The notes: generated from the sequence alone by a model not told the origin. DNA of 6,861 nt from Phycisphaerales bacterium (GCA_003520025.1 DOVP01000005.1:1-6861), one strand, 5' to 3'; positions 1 to 6,194 are shown, numbered from the stretch's first letter. Translations and numbers: made by a program.

Positions 1-1
1 T

Positions 2-220
2 GACAATCGCGAGGATGGCCGCTTGAGTATCTACTGGAAGTTCCGTCCACCTCTCCACCAAGTATCGCAGCGCCTCGTCCCGCTGACAGTGCGCCGGATT
101 CTGCGCCACCTTTCGTAGGTCAGGTTCGCATCTCTTTGCACACTCAATGGTTGTCTCAGAAGGCACGGGGGTTCGAATCCCCCCGGCTCCATTATTCGGC
201 GCATCTGCGCCAACGCGCAT
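2..220 (-). CDS. Partial minus-strand ORF leaving the left edge; possible tail of an integrase or other gene
   Basis: No function is recognised with confidence. The frame is open on the minus strand from a stop at 281-283 to the left edge, with an ATG at 220-218 and a GTG at 166-164; neither has a clear ribosome binding site. The stretch left of the GTG looks protein-like: it contains CEPDLRKVAQ and later the amphipathic run RYLVERWTELP, ending in AAILAIV. The frame runs antisense through the tRNA-like 3' end at 162-191, giving GAGGIRTPVP, a string often seen where an integrase or spurious ORF overlaps a tRNA end. From memory, tails with a W-x-x-LP pattern followed by a short hydrophobic helix occur at the ends of planctomycete recombinases; that is inference. 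No recombinase catalytic core lies upstream, because the propeller gene begins its stop codon at 326. It may instead be a small independent gene or a remnant. Confidence 0.33.
   Translation of the reverse strand, partial: MRVGADAPNNGAGGIRTPVPSETTIECAKRCEPDLRKVAQNPAHCQRDEALRYLVERWTELPVDTQAAILAIV
162..191 (+). tRNA. 3' fragment of a tRNA or tmRNA (T-arm plus acceptor strand), likely recombination att core
   Basis: The sequence shows a perfect T-arm: stem GGGGG (167-171), seven-base loop TTCGAAT (172-178), stem CCCCC (179-183). It is followed by a seven-base acceptor strand CGGCTCC (184-190) and discriminator A (191). No CCA is encoded. A complete tRNA would need GGAGCCG or GGGGCCG about 70-90 bases upstream, and there is none in positions 1-120, nor any D-arm or anticodon arm. 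The ending -CTCCA is also the usual 3' end of tmRNA, whose 5' end would lie hundreds of bases away. Integrases commonly recombine at such 3' ends and leave a duplicated fragment, so this is best read as an att-type remnant. A genuine tmRNA 3' piece is the main alternative. Confidence 0.5.
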
Positions 221-325
221 ATCGTTGTACGTGCTTGCACCTGCAACGATTTCGCTGTTTTTACCAACGTCGCCCCGGCCCTAATCGTAGGTTGAACAAA
301 CCGTGCTGGAAATTGTTCCAAGGAT

Positions 326-1702
326 CTACTCGCACAACCCCCAGCCGCTGAGTACGGCGAGCAAGTCATCGGTGCCGACGGTACCGTTGCCGTCGATGTC
401 GGCATCCGGATCACTGGTGCCCCAGGCTGAGACGACGGCGAGAACATCGTCCACGCCGACAACGCCGTCGTTGGTGACATCAGCAGGACAATCATCGTCG
501 CCGAGTTCAAAGACATACGCCGATCCAAAATCGTCGGTGCCGTCACGGTACGCCCCGATCACCACCGTGTCGCCATCGGTGGACACGGCGTAGCCGAACT
601 CATCCCACTCCGCGCCGTCACTGGCAAGAAGCCTTGCTTCCTCGACCCACCCACTTCCATCGGAGCGGTAAACGTACGCTGAGCCGCAGTTGCTGTCGCT
701 GCCATCCTCGCCCCATGCCCCGATCACCACCGTGTTGCCGGAAATGGAGATGGTGTTGCCGAACCAGTTGCCAGCCACTCCGTCACCGACAAGAAGTTTG
801 GTCTCTTCGACCCACTCGCTCTCGTCAAATTGATAGACATACGCCGAGGCGGACCAGTCGCCGGACTTCGCCCCGATCACCGCCGTATTGTCGGAGACGG
901 AGACGGAGTAGCCGAACCGGGCGTTTGCCTCCCCGTCGCTGGCAAGCAACTTGGCTTCCTCGACCCACCCGCTTCCGTCGAAGCGGTAGACGTATGCCGA
1001 ACCGGATTCGAAACCGTTGTCAGTGTCTGCGTGCGCCCCGATCAGCACCGTGTCTCCAGAGATGGAAACAGATTCGCCGAAGTGATCGGCGTACGCCCCA
1101 TCACTTGCAAGGAGTTTGGCTTCCTCGATCCATTGCTCGCCGTCGAACCGGAAAATGTATGCCGAACCGGAGTTGTAACTGTTGTCATCGTCGCCCCATG
1201 CTCCAATCACCATCGCATCGCCGGAGATGGAGACGGACCAGCCGAAGAAGTCGTTCACCTGCCCGTCAGCGGCAAGAAGTTTGGTGATCTGGACCCACTG
1301 GCTTCCATTGAAGTGGTAGACGTACACCGAGCCAGAGTCGGTTCCGTTGCCATCGTTGCTGTCGCTGTACGCCCCGATCGCCACCGTATCACCATCGATG
1401 GAGACGGATTCCCCGAAGCGGTCGCCTGTTGCCCCGTCACTGGCGAGAAGTTTGGCTTCCTCGACCCAACCGCTTCCATCGGAGCGGTAGATGTACGCCG
1501 AGCCGGAGATGACGCCGTTGTCATCATCAAAGGGCGAGCCGATCACCGCCGCGTCGCCGGAGATGGAGACGGATTCGCCGAAGTAGTCGTCCTCCGCGCC
1601 GTCACTTGCAAGAAGTTTGAAGTCCTCGTTGACCACATCGCCATGCCCAGCCACCACCAGGCATCCAACCGTCACGGCACATATTGCAATCCATCTCGAC
1701 AT
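326..1702 (-). CDS. Secreted seven-repeat FG-GAP beta-propeller protein with C-terminal dockerin-like EF-hand pair
   Basis: The chosen ATG (1702-1700) gives 458 residues. It is preceded by GAGG at a fair spacing and begins a signal peptide (basic MSRW, hydrophobic core IAICAVTVGCLVVA, likely cleavage near residue 20-22). A longer in-frame extension to 1774 would bury that signal, so it was not used. Residues 29 to about 400 are seven tandem repeats starting at about 29, 84, 141, 196, 251, 302 and 357. Each has the pattern KLLASDG-x-FGxSVSISGDTxVIGA-x-GSAYVYR-x-WVEEA, which matches the FG-GAP family of integrin-type propellers. Seven units fit one closed seven-bladed propeller. Residues 406-458 hold two calcium-type loops (D408 to D419 and D435 to D446), each followed by an LLAV-type helix and WG, ending GLCE. 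The protein is expected outside the cytoplasmic membrane, perhaps in adhesion or surface display; ligand unknown. The adjoining gene to the right is divergent. Confidence 0.9.
   Translation of the reverse strand: MSRWIAICAVTVGCLVVAGHGDVVNEDFKLLASDGAEDDYFGESVSISGDAAVIGSPFDDDNGVISGSAYIYRSDGSGWVEEAKLLASDGATGDRFGESVSIDGDTVAIGAYSDSNDGNGTDSGSVYVYHFNGSQWVQITKLLAADGQVNDFFGWSVSISGDAMVIGAWGDDDNSYNSGSAYIFRFDGEQWIEEAKLLASDGAYADHFGESVSISGDTVLIGAHADTDNGFESGSAYVYRFDGSGWVEEAKLLASDGEANARFGYSVSVSDNTAVIGAKSGDWSASAYVYQFDESEWVEETKLLVGDGVAGNWFGNTISISGNTVVIGAWGEDGSDSNCGSAYVYRSDGSGWVEEARLLASDGAEWDEFGYAVSTDGDTVVIGAYRDGTDDFGSAYVFELGDDDCPADVTNDGVVGVDDVLAVVSAWGTSDPDADIDGNGTVGTDDLLAVLSGWGLCE
505..1618 (-). repeat. Seven tandem repeats encoding propeller blades (period 153-171 bp)
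   Basis: The DNA encoding residues 29-400 of the propeller gene is internally repetitive, with units of 55, 57, 55, 55, 51 and 55 codons between successive KLL/RLL motifs. Recurring plus-strand words include the complement of the FGESVSISGD segment and of WVEEAKLLASDG. Unit 5 is the shortest and most divergent: it lacks the acidic DDDNG loop and has SGDWSAS instead. The low density of stops on the opposite strand is a by-product of this repetition. Confidence 0.85.
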
Positions 1703-1734
1703 CGGCTCTGCCCTCGTCTGATCATTGCACCACA

Positions 1735-1750
1735 GCATCTGGAGGGATGC
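1735..1750. promoter_or_regulatory. Inverted repeat GCATC-N6-GATGC in the divergent intergenic region
   Basis: A perfect 5-bp dyad with a 6-base centre lies between the start of the propeller gene (1702, minus) and the small membrane protein gene (1827, plus). The same gap has a direct 10-mer ATCGGCTCTG at 1701-1710 and 1758-1767, and a TAGAAT that could be a plus-strand -10 box at 1785-1790 without a convincing -35. The position suits an operator for divergent promoters, but the arms are short and chance is possible. Confidence 0.2.
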
Positions 1751-1826
1751 AAGAAAAATCGGCTCTGATGCCACCAGGGTCGTTTAGAATCCTGCTTTGT
1801 TGGAGCAGCAAGGAGATGAGTTGAAC

Positions 1827-2156
1827 ATGCGGCGACTTGGCTTCTGGCATCGCGCATGGAGAAACCACCGGCGAAAAAGGTCCTTCTGGCAACACCCCAG
1901 ACCCTACTGGTTTCCGTCCGGCATCTTGCTGGGGGTGTTGTTCATGCTGTTGCTCATCAGCACGATAGGTTTCCACATCCCAAATCGGGGCGCATCTACG
2001 GTCGCCGCGATAATCGGAATCGCGTTGGCCTTGACCATGATTGCCCTGAGCCTCATCCGTCTCTATCGGCGAACATCGGAGTGGGATGGCCATCGTCGAA
2101 ACAAATCTCTGATCTCACTTGTGGGCCTGATCGGATACGTGGTCGTTCTCGCCTGA
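1827..2156 (+). CDS. Small integral membrane protein, unknown function
   Basis: This 109-residue protein is not recognised. The ATG at 1827 is preceded by AGGAG (1811-1815). A TTG at 1821 lies closer to that site and would add two residues, so the start is uncertain by that amount. The N-terminus is strongly basic and aromatic (residues 1-29, rich in R, H and W), consistent with a cytoplasmic face. Hydrophobic segments follow at about 30-49 (SGILLGVLFMLLL), 57-77 (VAAIIGIALALTMIAL) and 94-109 (LISLVGLIGYVVVLA), separated by a short loop and a charged RLYRRTSEWDGHRRNK stretch. Three membrane passes are predicted, the last ending almost at the stop. It is divergent from the propeller gene. About 290 bases containing the first copy of the 75-bp repeat separate it from the radical SAM gene, so there is no evidence of one operon. 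Confidence 0.72.
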   Translation: MRRLGFWHRAWRNHRRKRSFWQHPRPYWFPSGILLGVLFMLLLISTIGFHIPNRGASTVAAIIGIALALTMIALSLIRLYRRTSEWDGHRRNKSLISLVGLIGYVVVLA

Positions 2157-2276
2157 TTCTTGCTTGCGAACAGGTAATCCAAGCTACCCCGCTACAATTC
2201 AATGAGACTCTGGGCAACTGCTCATCCAGTGATCGGACGGCTGTGTGGGGAAATTCCTTCTTGATTTCCGTGAAAC

Positions 2277-2295
2277 AGCCGCTTTCCCTGCAGGC
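2277..2295 (+). other. Potential hairpin in repeat copy A
   Basis: The 5' arm GCCGC can pair with the 3' arm GCAGGC if one A is bulged, leaving a seven-base loop TTTCCCT. The corresponding place in copy B forms a cleaner stem with different 3'-arm bases. There is no U-tract after it, so it does not look like an intrinsic terminator. Confidence 0.3.
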
Positions 2296-2296
2296 A

Positions 2297-2335
2297 ATGA
2301 CAACTGCGTGTAGACACCATCGAACCATGCTGTAG
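2297..2335 (+). CDS. 12-codon mini-ORF in repeat copy A (possible leader peptide)
   Basis: An ATG at 2297 opens 12 codons, MTTACRHHRTML, closed by TAG at 2333-2335. The same ORF in copy B differs by one codon (CGA Arg here, CAA Gln there). There is no good ribosome binding site, only a weak AGG just upstream, and the ORF also lies inside a longer open frame. Its identity may reflect only recent duplication of the repeat. If translated, it would sit upstream of the radical SAM gene as a leader. Confidence 0.15.
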   Translation: MTTACRHHRTML

Positions 2336-2448
2336 GCCCATCTCTCATACCATCCCCACGGATCTCCCTTTTGGAAGTCCCTTTGGAGCATCAACACTTG
2401 GAACTTCCACGGCGGTCTGCTGGCGATCAACTCATTGCCCCAGGAGCC

Positions 2449-4314
2449 ATGACGGAACTTCGCCATCGCCTCAGAGGCATGAGCCGCCACCATGACCTGA
2501 CCACCGTGGTGGCCTGCGCCTTCGATCATCGAACCAGGATGCTCCCATTCATCTTCGCAGACACGCGAATGGCACCTGCCGGCATTCGAGCCATCGGTTC
2601 GGCGCTGATCGATACCGGATTTGAAAAAACACGATTGGTCCTACAGCAGTGGAACCGCCGCTTTCGCCCATCACAGATGCAACTCGATGGACGCGTTCCA
2701 GACCTCTTCATGGTCTCATCCATGGGAATGCACGAAGCCGCCTGCAAAGCGTTGGTTCGTGATGCACGCCGGATCGATCCGCACCATCGCCCGCTCATCA
2801 TCGTCGGCGGATCGCACGCTTTGTATGAGCCCTTCAAAGTATTCAGTGATGATCCAAACGATCCTGCAGGTCCCGACATCGCAGTCACTGGTGAGGAGTA
2901 TGTATTTCTCAGCCTGCTGGAAGTCATCCTCTCAACCCGCAGTCAGGGCGAGTCGATGCGATCCGCCTTTGTTCGAGCGCGCGACGCCGGCGATCTGGAT
3001 GAGATCCCGGGCCTTGTGTATCCACTCGGCAGGCAGGATGGCGTTGCGGAGCAGTTGATCGACACTGGTATCCAACGCCTACTGAGTGATCTTGACGAGT
3101 TGCCACATCCGGTGCTTGGCTACCGCATTCTTGAGCCACCCAGCCGCAAGTCGATCCTCGCATCCGATCCGCTTCCAGCAGACCGGGTGCGCAAGCACTC
3201 ACCAATCAGTTCGCTCGTGATGACGTTCGGCTGCAAATTTGCATGCCCATATTGCCCGATCCCCGCCTACAACCAGAGGCACAACCGGGCAAAGAGCCCG
3301 GAGCGGATCGCGGATGAGATGCACCGAATCAACACCGAGTTCGGCCATCGCCACTTCTTCGGAACGGACGACAACTTCTTCAATAACCACGATCGCGCAC
3401 TGCAGATCGCCGAGACCCTAGCCCGCACGGAGACCGGAGGGTCACGACTCAGTTCCAGAGTTCGATGGGCTACGGAAGTCACGATTCATGACACACTCAA
3501 GATGAAGGAACACCTTCCGCTCATGCGGGAGGCTGGGTGCAGGGCCCTCTGGATCGGCGTCGAAGATCTCACCGCCACGCTCGTCAAGAAGGGACAGAGT
3601 GTCGACAAGACAACAGAGGCCTTCCGAAAACTCCGCGACGCCGGCATCTGTCCGATGCCGATGATGATGCATCACGACTCACAACCGCTCTACACGTGGG
3701 GCGGTCACTACGGGCTACTCAATCAGGTCAAACTTCTTCGCAAAGCTGGCGCCGTATCCCTGCAGATTCTGATGATCGTCCCGTCACCTGGAAGCAAGTT
3801 GTACCACGAAACGTTCACATCAAAGCAGGTGTTTGAACGTGTCGGTGGCAGGCGGGTCGATCCGTACATGCACGATGGCAACTATGTGATCTCCTCGCAT
3901 GCCAAACGTCCTTGGACCAAACAACTCAACATCCTTGCAAGCTACTCCTATTTTTATAATCCATGGTGGCTTCTCATGGCACTTACGAAGAAGACCGCGG
4001 TGGGCGACAAACCTATTGCTGCGCAGATATTCGGAATGCTCGGCAACACACAGAACATCCGCCGAACTCTGGGATGGGCTCTCCGACTGATGTTTTGCAA
4101 GATCCATCGGCAAACAGCGCCGCCGAGTAGTTCGATCCCCCTGCGGAGCATCGAAGGGGCGCAGTCGATCCATACAACACCGCTTGTTCAAGTTGCAATC
4201 GACACTGCACCGATCGCGTGTGCTGACGATGAAACTCATGGCAAGACACTCGGTAGGGATAATGAGACTGCCGGGGTCGCGGGAGAAAAATCCCCCTCGA
4301 TTTCCGTGAAATAG
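2449..4314 (+). CDS. Radical SAM protein with N-terminal B12-binding-like domain
   Basis: From ATG 2449 the protein has 621 residues. That ATG follows AGGAG by only two bases. Other possible starts are ATG 2479 and an in-frame TTG at 2371; homology would decide. The N-terminal region (about 18-155) looks like the Rossmann fold of B12-binding radical SAM enzymes: LIIVGGSHA at about 116-124 and GPDIAVTGEE at 141-150. The canonical cobalamin DxHxxG motif is not seen, so B12 use is unproven. The radical SAM core has GCKFACPYC, a CX3CX2C cluster motif (Cys262, 266, 269) expected to bind a 4Fe-4S cluster and cleave S-adenosylmethionine. It also has HFFGTDDNFF near 302-311, LWIGVEDL near 367 and MIVPSPGSKLYHE near 443. 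After SYFYNPWWLLMAL the tail (from about 565) is variable, and its last residues, SISVK, are encoded within repeat copy B. Substrate and pathway are unknown. The protein is probably cytoplasmic. Confidence 0.88.
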   Translation: MTELRHRLRGMSRHHDLTTVVACAFDHRTRMLPFIFADTRMAPAGIRAIGSALIDTGFEKTRLVLQQWNRRFRPSQMQLDGRVPDLFMVSSMGMHEAACKALVRDARRIDPHHRPLIIVGGSHALYEPFKVFSDDPNDPAGPDIAVTGEEYVFLSLLEVILSTRSQGESMRSAFVRARDAGDLDEIPGLVYPLGRQDGVAEQLIDTGIQRLLSDLDELPHPVLGYRILEPPSRKSILASDPLPADRVRKHSPISSLVMTFGCKFACPYCPIPAYNQRHNRAKSPERIADEMHRINTEFGHRHFFGTDDNFFNNHDRALQIAETLARTETGGSRLSSRVRWATEVTIHDTLKMKEHLPLMREAGCRALWIGVEDLTATLVKKGQSVDKTTEAFRKLRDAGICPMPMMMHHDSQPLYTWGGHYGLLNQVKLLRKAGAVSLQILMIVPSPGSKLYHETFTSKQVFERVGGRRVDPYMHDGNYVISSHAKRPWTKQLNILASYSYFYNPWWLLMALTKKTAVGDKPIAAQIFGMLGNTQNIRRTLGWALRLMFCKIHRQTAPPSSSIPLRSIEGAQSIHTTPLVQVAIDTAPIACADDETHGKTLGRDNETAGVAGEKSPSISVK

Positions 4315-4331
4315 CCGCTTTCCATGTGGCT
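4313..4331 (+). other. Potential hairpin in repeat copy B, overlapping the radical SAM stop codon
   Basis: AGCCGC (4313-4318) can pair with GTGGCT (4326-4331): six pairs, one of them G-T, closing a seven-base loop TTTCCAT. Copy A keeps pairing although its 3' arm differs. No T-run follows, so a simple intrinsic terminator is unlikely; an RNA leader structure is possible. Confidence 0.35.
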
Positions 4332-4332
4332 G

Positions 4333-4371
4333 ATGACAACTGCGTGTAGACACCATCAAACCATGCTGTAG
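4333..4371 (+). CDS. 12-codon mini-ORF in repeat copy B (possible leader peptide)
   Basis: ATG 4333 to TAG 4369-4371 encodes MTTACRHHQTML. It sits in the 95-base gap between the radical SAM stop and the lipoprotein start, ending 38 bases before that start. No clear ribosome binding site precedes it. Its frame is that of the radical SAM gene, six codons past its stop, so stop readthrough would also enter it. It is listed because it matches the copy A mini-ORF, not because translation is shown. Confidence 0.17.
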   Translation: MTTACRHHQTML

Positions 4372-4409
4372 GCTGTGCGTGGGATAGGCGCAGAGGAGTA
4401 CCCCATCAA

Positions 4410-6194
4410 ATGCAGCGACTGATCACAAGCCTGATGGTGTTCTTGACGGGGTGTGCCGTACCGCATCACGTGCCGGCCCCACCGATAAGTGCCGGCCCGG
4501 ACTGGCCGCTCGGGTGGTCTCCGAGTACCGGACAACCACGCCCAACCAATGTTCCCTTGATTGATGTGACCAAAGACAACGTGGCTGCCACGTGGACCTG
4601 TGAGCCCACGCTCATCGATACTTCCACGTTTGCTCGTCAGCACCAACTCGAATCGCCGTGGGAAGGTCCGACGGAACGACCCGGCAAACTTCTCCCCCCG
4701 CACAAATCCCAAAAACCAATTGTCGATGACAGCGGCATGCCGAATGATCTTCGACCTGGTGGCCTGGAGAATCTGGGCCGGGGTGGAAATATCTGGGGAT
4801 TTGAATCCATCCTGCAGACCGCTTGGACACCGCCGGATCCGTCTCTTGCCGTTGGCCCCGACCACGTGCTCGTCACCGTCAACATGGCGATTGCCTGGTA
4901 TGACAAGGAAACGGGAACCGAACAATTCGCCGCCCTTCTGGACTCCACAGGAAGCCCCGGCTTCTTCGAGGATGTGGGCGCTGGTTCATTCACATTCGAC
5001 CCGAAGTGTTTCTACGATCCGGTGGCAGAACGATTCGTGGTGCTTGCGCTTGAAGTCTACAGCGACACAGAAGAAGCATGGATCACACTGGCCATCAGTG
5101 ATGACAGTGATCCCAACGGCGTCTGGTACAAATATCGCACGTGGGCCGTGGTGCAGAATGGAAGCGAGCAGCACTGGGTTGACTACCCGGGGCTCGGGTT
5201 CGATACCGATGCCTTCTATGTGAGCGGAAATCTCTTCGGCCTCGATGACAACAGTGGCTGGGGAGGAGTTCTGTACCGAACGATTGAAAAGGCGCCGATG
5301 CTCACTGGCGACACCGCGATTATTCACGATGTCCGCAAGGGCGGGCACGCCTCGGTCCAATGCGCCCAGCACTACGGCGAAACCCCTCTCGCTTTCTTCG
5401 TTTCACGTCGCAACAGTACATCGCTGCGAATTTCCCGCATTCTTGACCATACAAGCCCGACGGTTTCGAGTTCCAACGTAGCGGTTCCCGAGCAGAGCCC
5501 CCCACCGGGAGCCCCCAACCCGGGCGGAGTGCTCGATACGCTCGATGGTCGCATACTGAATGTGCTTTGGCGGGATGAGCATCTCTATACCTGTCACGCA
5601 ATCGCGAATGGACCGGATGCAACCTGTGCCCGCTGGTATGACATCGATGTGAATACGCCAACGAACCCGGTGCTGTACCAGAGTGGCGACATCAACACGG
5701 TGGCCGGCCCGGGACCGCCCGGCGACACCTACTTTCCTGCGATCGCCGCGAACATGTATGGTGATATCGCGGTCGCGGTAGGCAAATGTGCTGTTGATGA
5801 CGTGCCGTCAGTCCAAGTCACTGGACGAAGCAGCGATGACCCGCTCGGGTCGATGGACTTGTTGACCGAAACGGCCACCGGTACACATGGTGTCGATGGT
5901 CGCTATGGCGACTACTTCGATATGACCGTCGACCCCGTTGATGACACGACCTTCTGGTATGTCGCAGAGTACAGCCAGAACTTTGGTTGGCAGACATATG
6001 TGGGCAGGTACACCATCACCGAGCCGAACACCTGCCCGACTGATGTCGATGGCGATGGTGTCACGGGCATCAATGATCTTCTTGCGATCATCGCCTGGTG
6101 GGGCACGCAGGATGACTCTGCCGACGTCAACGACGATGGTCTGGTGGATGTCAATGATCTACTCGAGTGCGTCGCTGCCTACGGGCCCTGCTGA
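4410..6194 (+). CDS. Large exported lipoprotein with C-terminal dockerin-like EF-hand pair
   Basis: The 594-residue protein starts at ATG 4410, with GAGGAG about 11 bases upstream. Residues 1-15 form a lipoprotein signal, MQRLITSLMVFLTGC: a basic residue, a hydrophobic run and the lipobox LTGC with the modifiable Cys15. A proline-rich linker follows to about residue 50. The central region opens with PPDPSLAVGPDHVLVTVN (141-158). It has repeated strand-like units such as CFYDPVAERFVVLAL and ISDDSDPNGVWYKY, suggestive of a beta-propeller, though no catalytic motif is recognised. Residues 540-594 carry two calcium-type loops, DVDGDGVTGIND and DVNDDGLVDVND, each followed by an LL helix, ending AYGPC. 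It probably sits on the outer face of a membrane or is released outside; its role is unknown. Downstream of repeat copy B, it may share regulation with the radical SAM gene. Confidence 0.85.
   Translation: MQRLITSLMVFLTGCAVPHHVPAPPISAGPDWPLGWSPSTGQPRPTNVPLIDVTKDNVAATWTCEPTLIDTSTFARQHQLESPWEGPTERPGKLLPPHKSQKPIVDDSGMPNDLRPGGLENLGRGGNIWGFESILQTAWTPPDPSLAVGPDHVLVTVNMAIAWYDKETGTEQFAALLDSTGSPGFFEDVGAGSFTFDPKCFYDPVAERFVVLALEVYSDTEEAWITLAISDDSDPNGVWYKYRTWAVVQNGSEQHWVDYPGLGFDTDAFYVSGNLFGLDDNSGWGGVLYRTIEKAPMLTGDTAIIHDVRKGGHASVQCAQHYGETPLAFFVSRRNSTSLRISRILDHTSPTVSSSNVAVPEQSPPPGAPNPGGVLDTLDGRILNVLWRDEHLYTCHAIANGPDATCARWYDIDVNTPTNPVLYQSGDINTVAGPGPPGDTYFPAIAANMYGDIAVAVGKCAVDDVPSVQVTGRSSDDPLGSMDLLTETATGTHGVDGRYGDYFDMTVDPVDDTTFWYVAEYSQNFGWQTYVGRYTITEPNTCPTDVDGDGVTGINDLLAIIAWWGTQDDSADVNDDGLVDVNDLLECVAAYGPC

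Larger units (their letters stand above)
2263..2337 (+). repeat. 75-bp direct repeat, copy A
   Basis: Aligned without gaps to 4299-4373, 67 of 75 bases match. The differences are at repeat positions 14, 26, 29, 30, 32, 33, 34 and 60, so six of eight fall in a nine-base patch and the last 41 bases differ only once. It begins GATTTCCGTGAAA and ends CCATGCTGTAGGC. Copy A is intergenic, its end 111 bases before the chosen radical SAM start. Weaker similarity (14 of 27 aligned bases) continues upstream of the 75 bp in both copies. It may be a leader or regulatory element, a dispersed genomic repeat, or a duplication scar. Confidence 0.9.
2157..2448. other. Gene-free stretch holding repeat copy A
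   Basis: No convincing gene is seen between the membrane protein stop and the radical SAM start. It contains a 9-mer AATGAGACT (2201-2209) that recurs at 4261-4269 upstream of repeat copy B, the small palindrome GGAAATTCC (2249-2257), and the 75-bp repeat. A frame is open here to 2335, and its last part (ISVKQPLS... then MTTACRHH) resembles the end of the radical SAM frame plus its downstream sequence. The stretch could therefore hold the decayed 3' end of a duplicated gene. Confidence 0.5.
4299..4373 (+). repeat. 75-bp direct repeat, copy B
   Basis: This is the partner of 2263-2337, offset 2036 bases. Its first 16 bases encode the end of the radical SAM protein, including the TAG stop at 4312-4314; copy A has CAG at the stop position. 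It ends 36 bases before the lipoprotein start codon. Both copies contain the dyad GTGT-AG-ACAC, here at 4344-4353. The further upstream word AATGAGACT (4261-4269) is shared too, but at a spacing 24 bases shorter than in copy A. Confidence 0.9.

Noticed and set aside
101..191. Complete tRNA gene ending at 191
   Set aside because: No 5' acceptor strand complementary to CGGCTCC, no D-arm and no anticodon arm can be found at the required distance.
634..1287. Plus-strand ORF of 217 codons rich in Arg and Pro
   Set aside because: The composition is that of an out-of-frame shadow of the propeller repeats, with no recognisable motif.
830..1768. Long plus-strand ORF (312 codons) opposite the propeller gene
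   Set aside because: It is the antisense shadow of the repetitive propeller gene and shows no signal or domain. The minus frame has a signal peptide, FG-GAP repeats and an EF-hand pair.
1856..2335. Plus-strand ORF of 159 codons overlapping the small membrane protein
   Set aside because: The overlapping frame from 1827 has a ribosome binding site and clear membrane segments. Only the end of this one is of interest, as part of repeat copy A.
2053..2529. Minus-strand ORF spanning repeat copy A and the radical SAM start
   Set aside because: It overlaps the end of the membrane protein gene and the start of the radical SAM gene on the other strand. The equivalent frame in repeat copy B has a TGA stop, so no conserved protein is supported.
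4325..4346. Sigma-54 promoter in the repeat (GG...GC near GTGGCTGATGACAACTGC)
   Set aside because: The GG to GC spacing is 12 in copy B and 11 in copy A instead of the required 10.
2263..4373. The 75-bp repeats as integron attC sites bounding a gene cassette
   Set aside because: The arrangement (a repeat at each gene end) is suggestive, but the attC core GTTRRRY and its complementary RYYYAAC are not present and the repeat does not fold end to end.
4356..4925. Minus-strand ORF of 189 codons opposite the lipoprotein start
   Set aside because: It is an antisense shadow with no domain or signal; the plus frame has a lipobox and a dockerin-like end.
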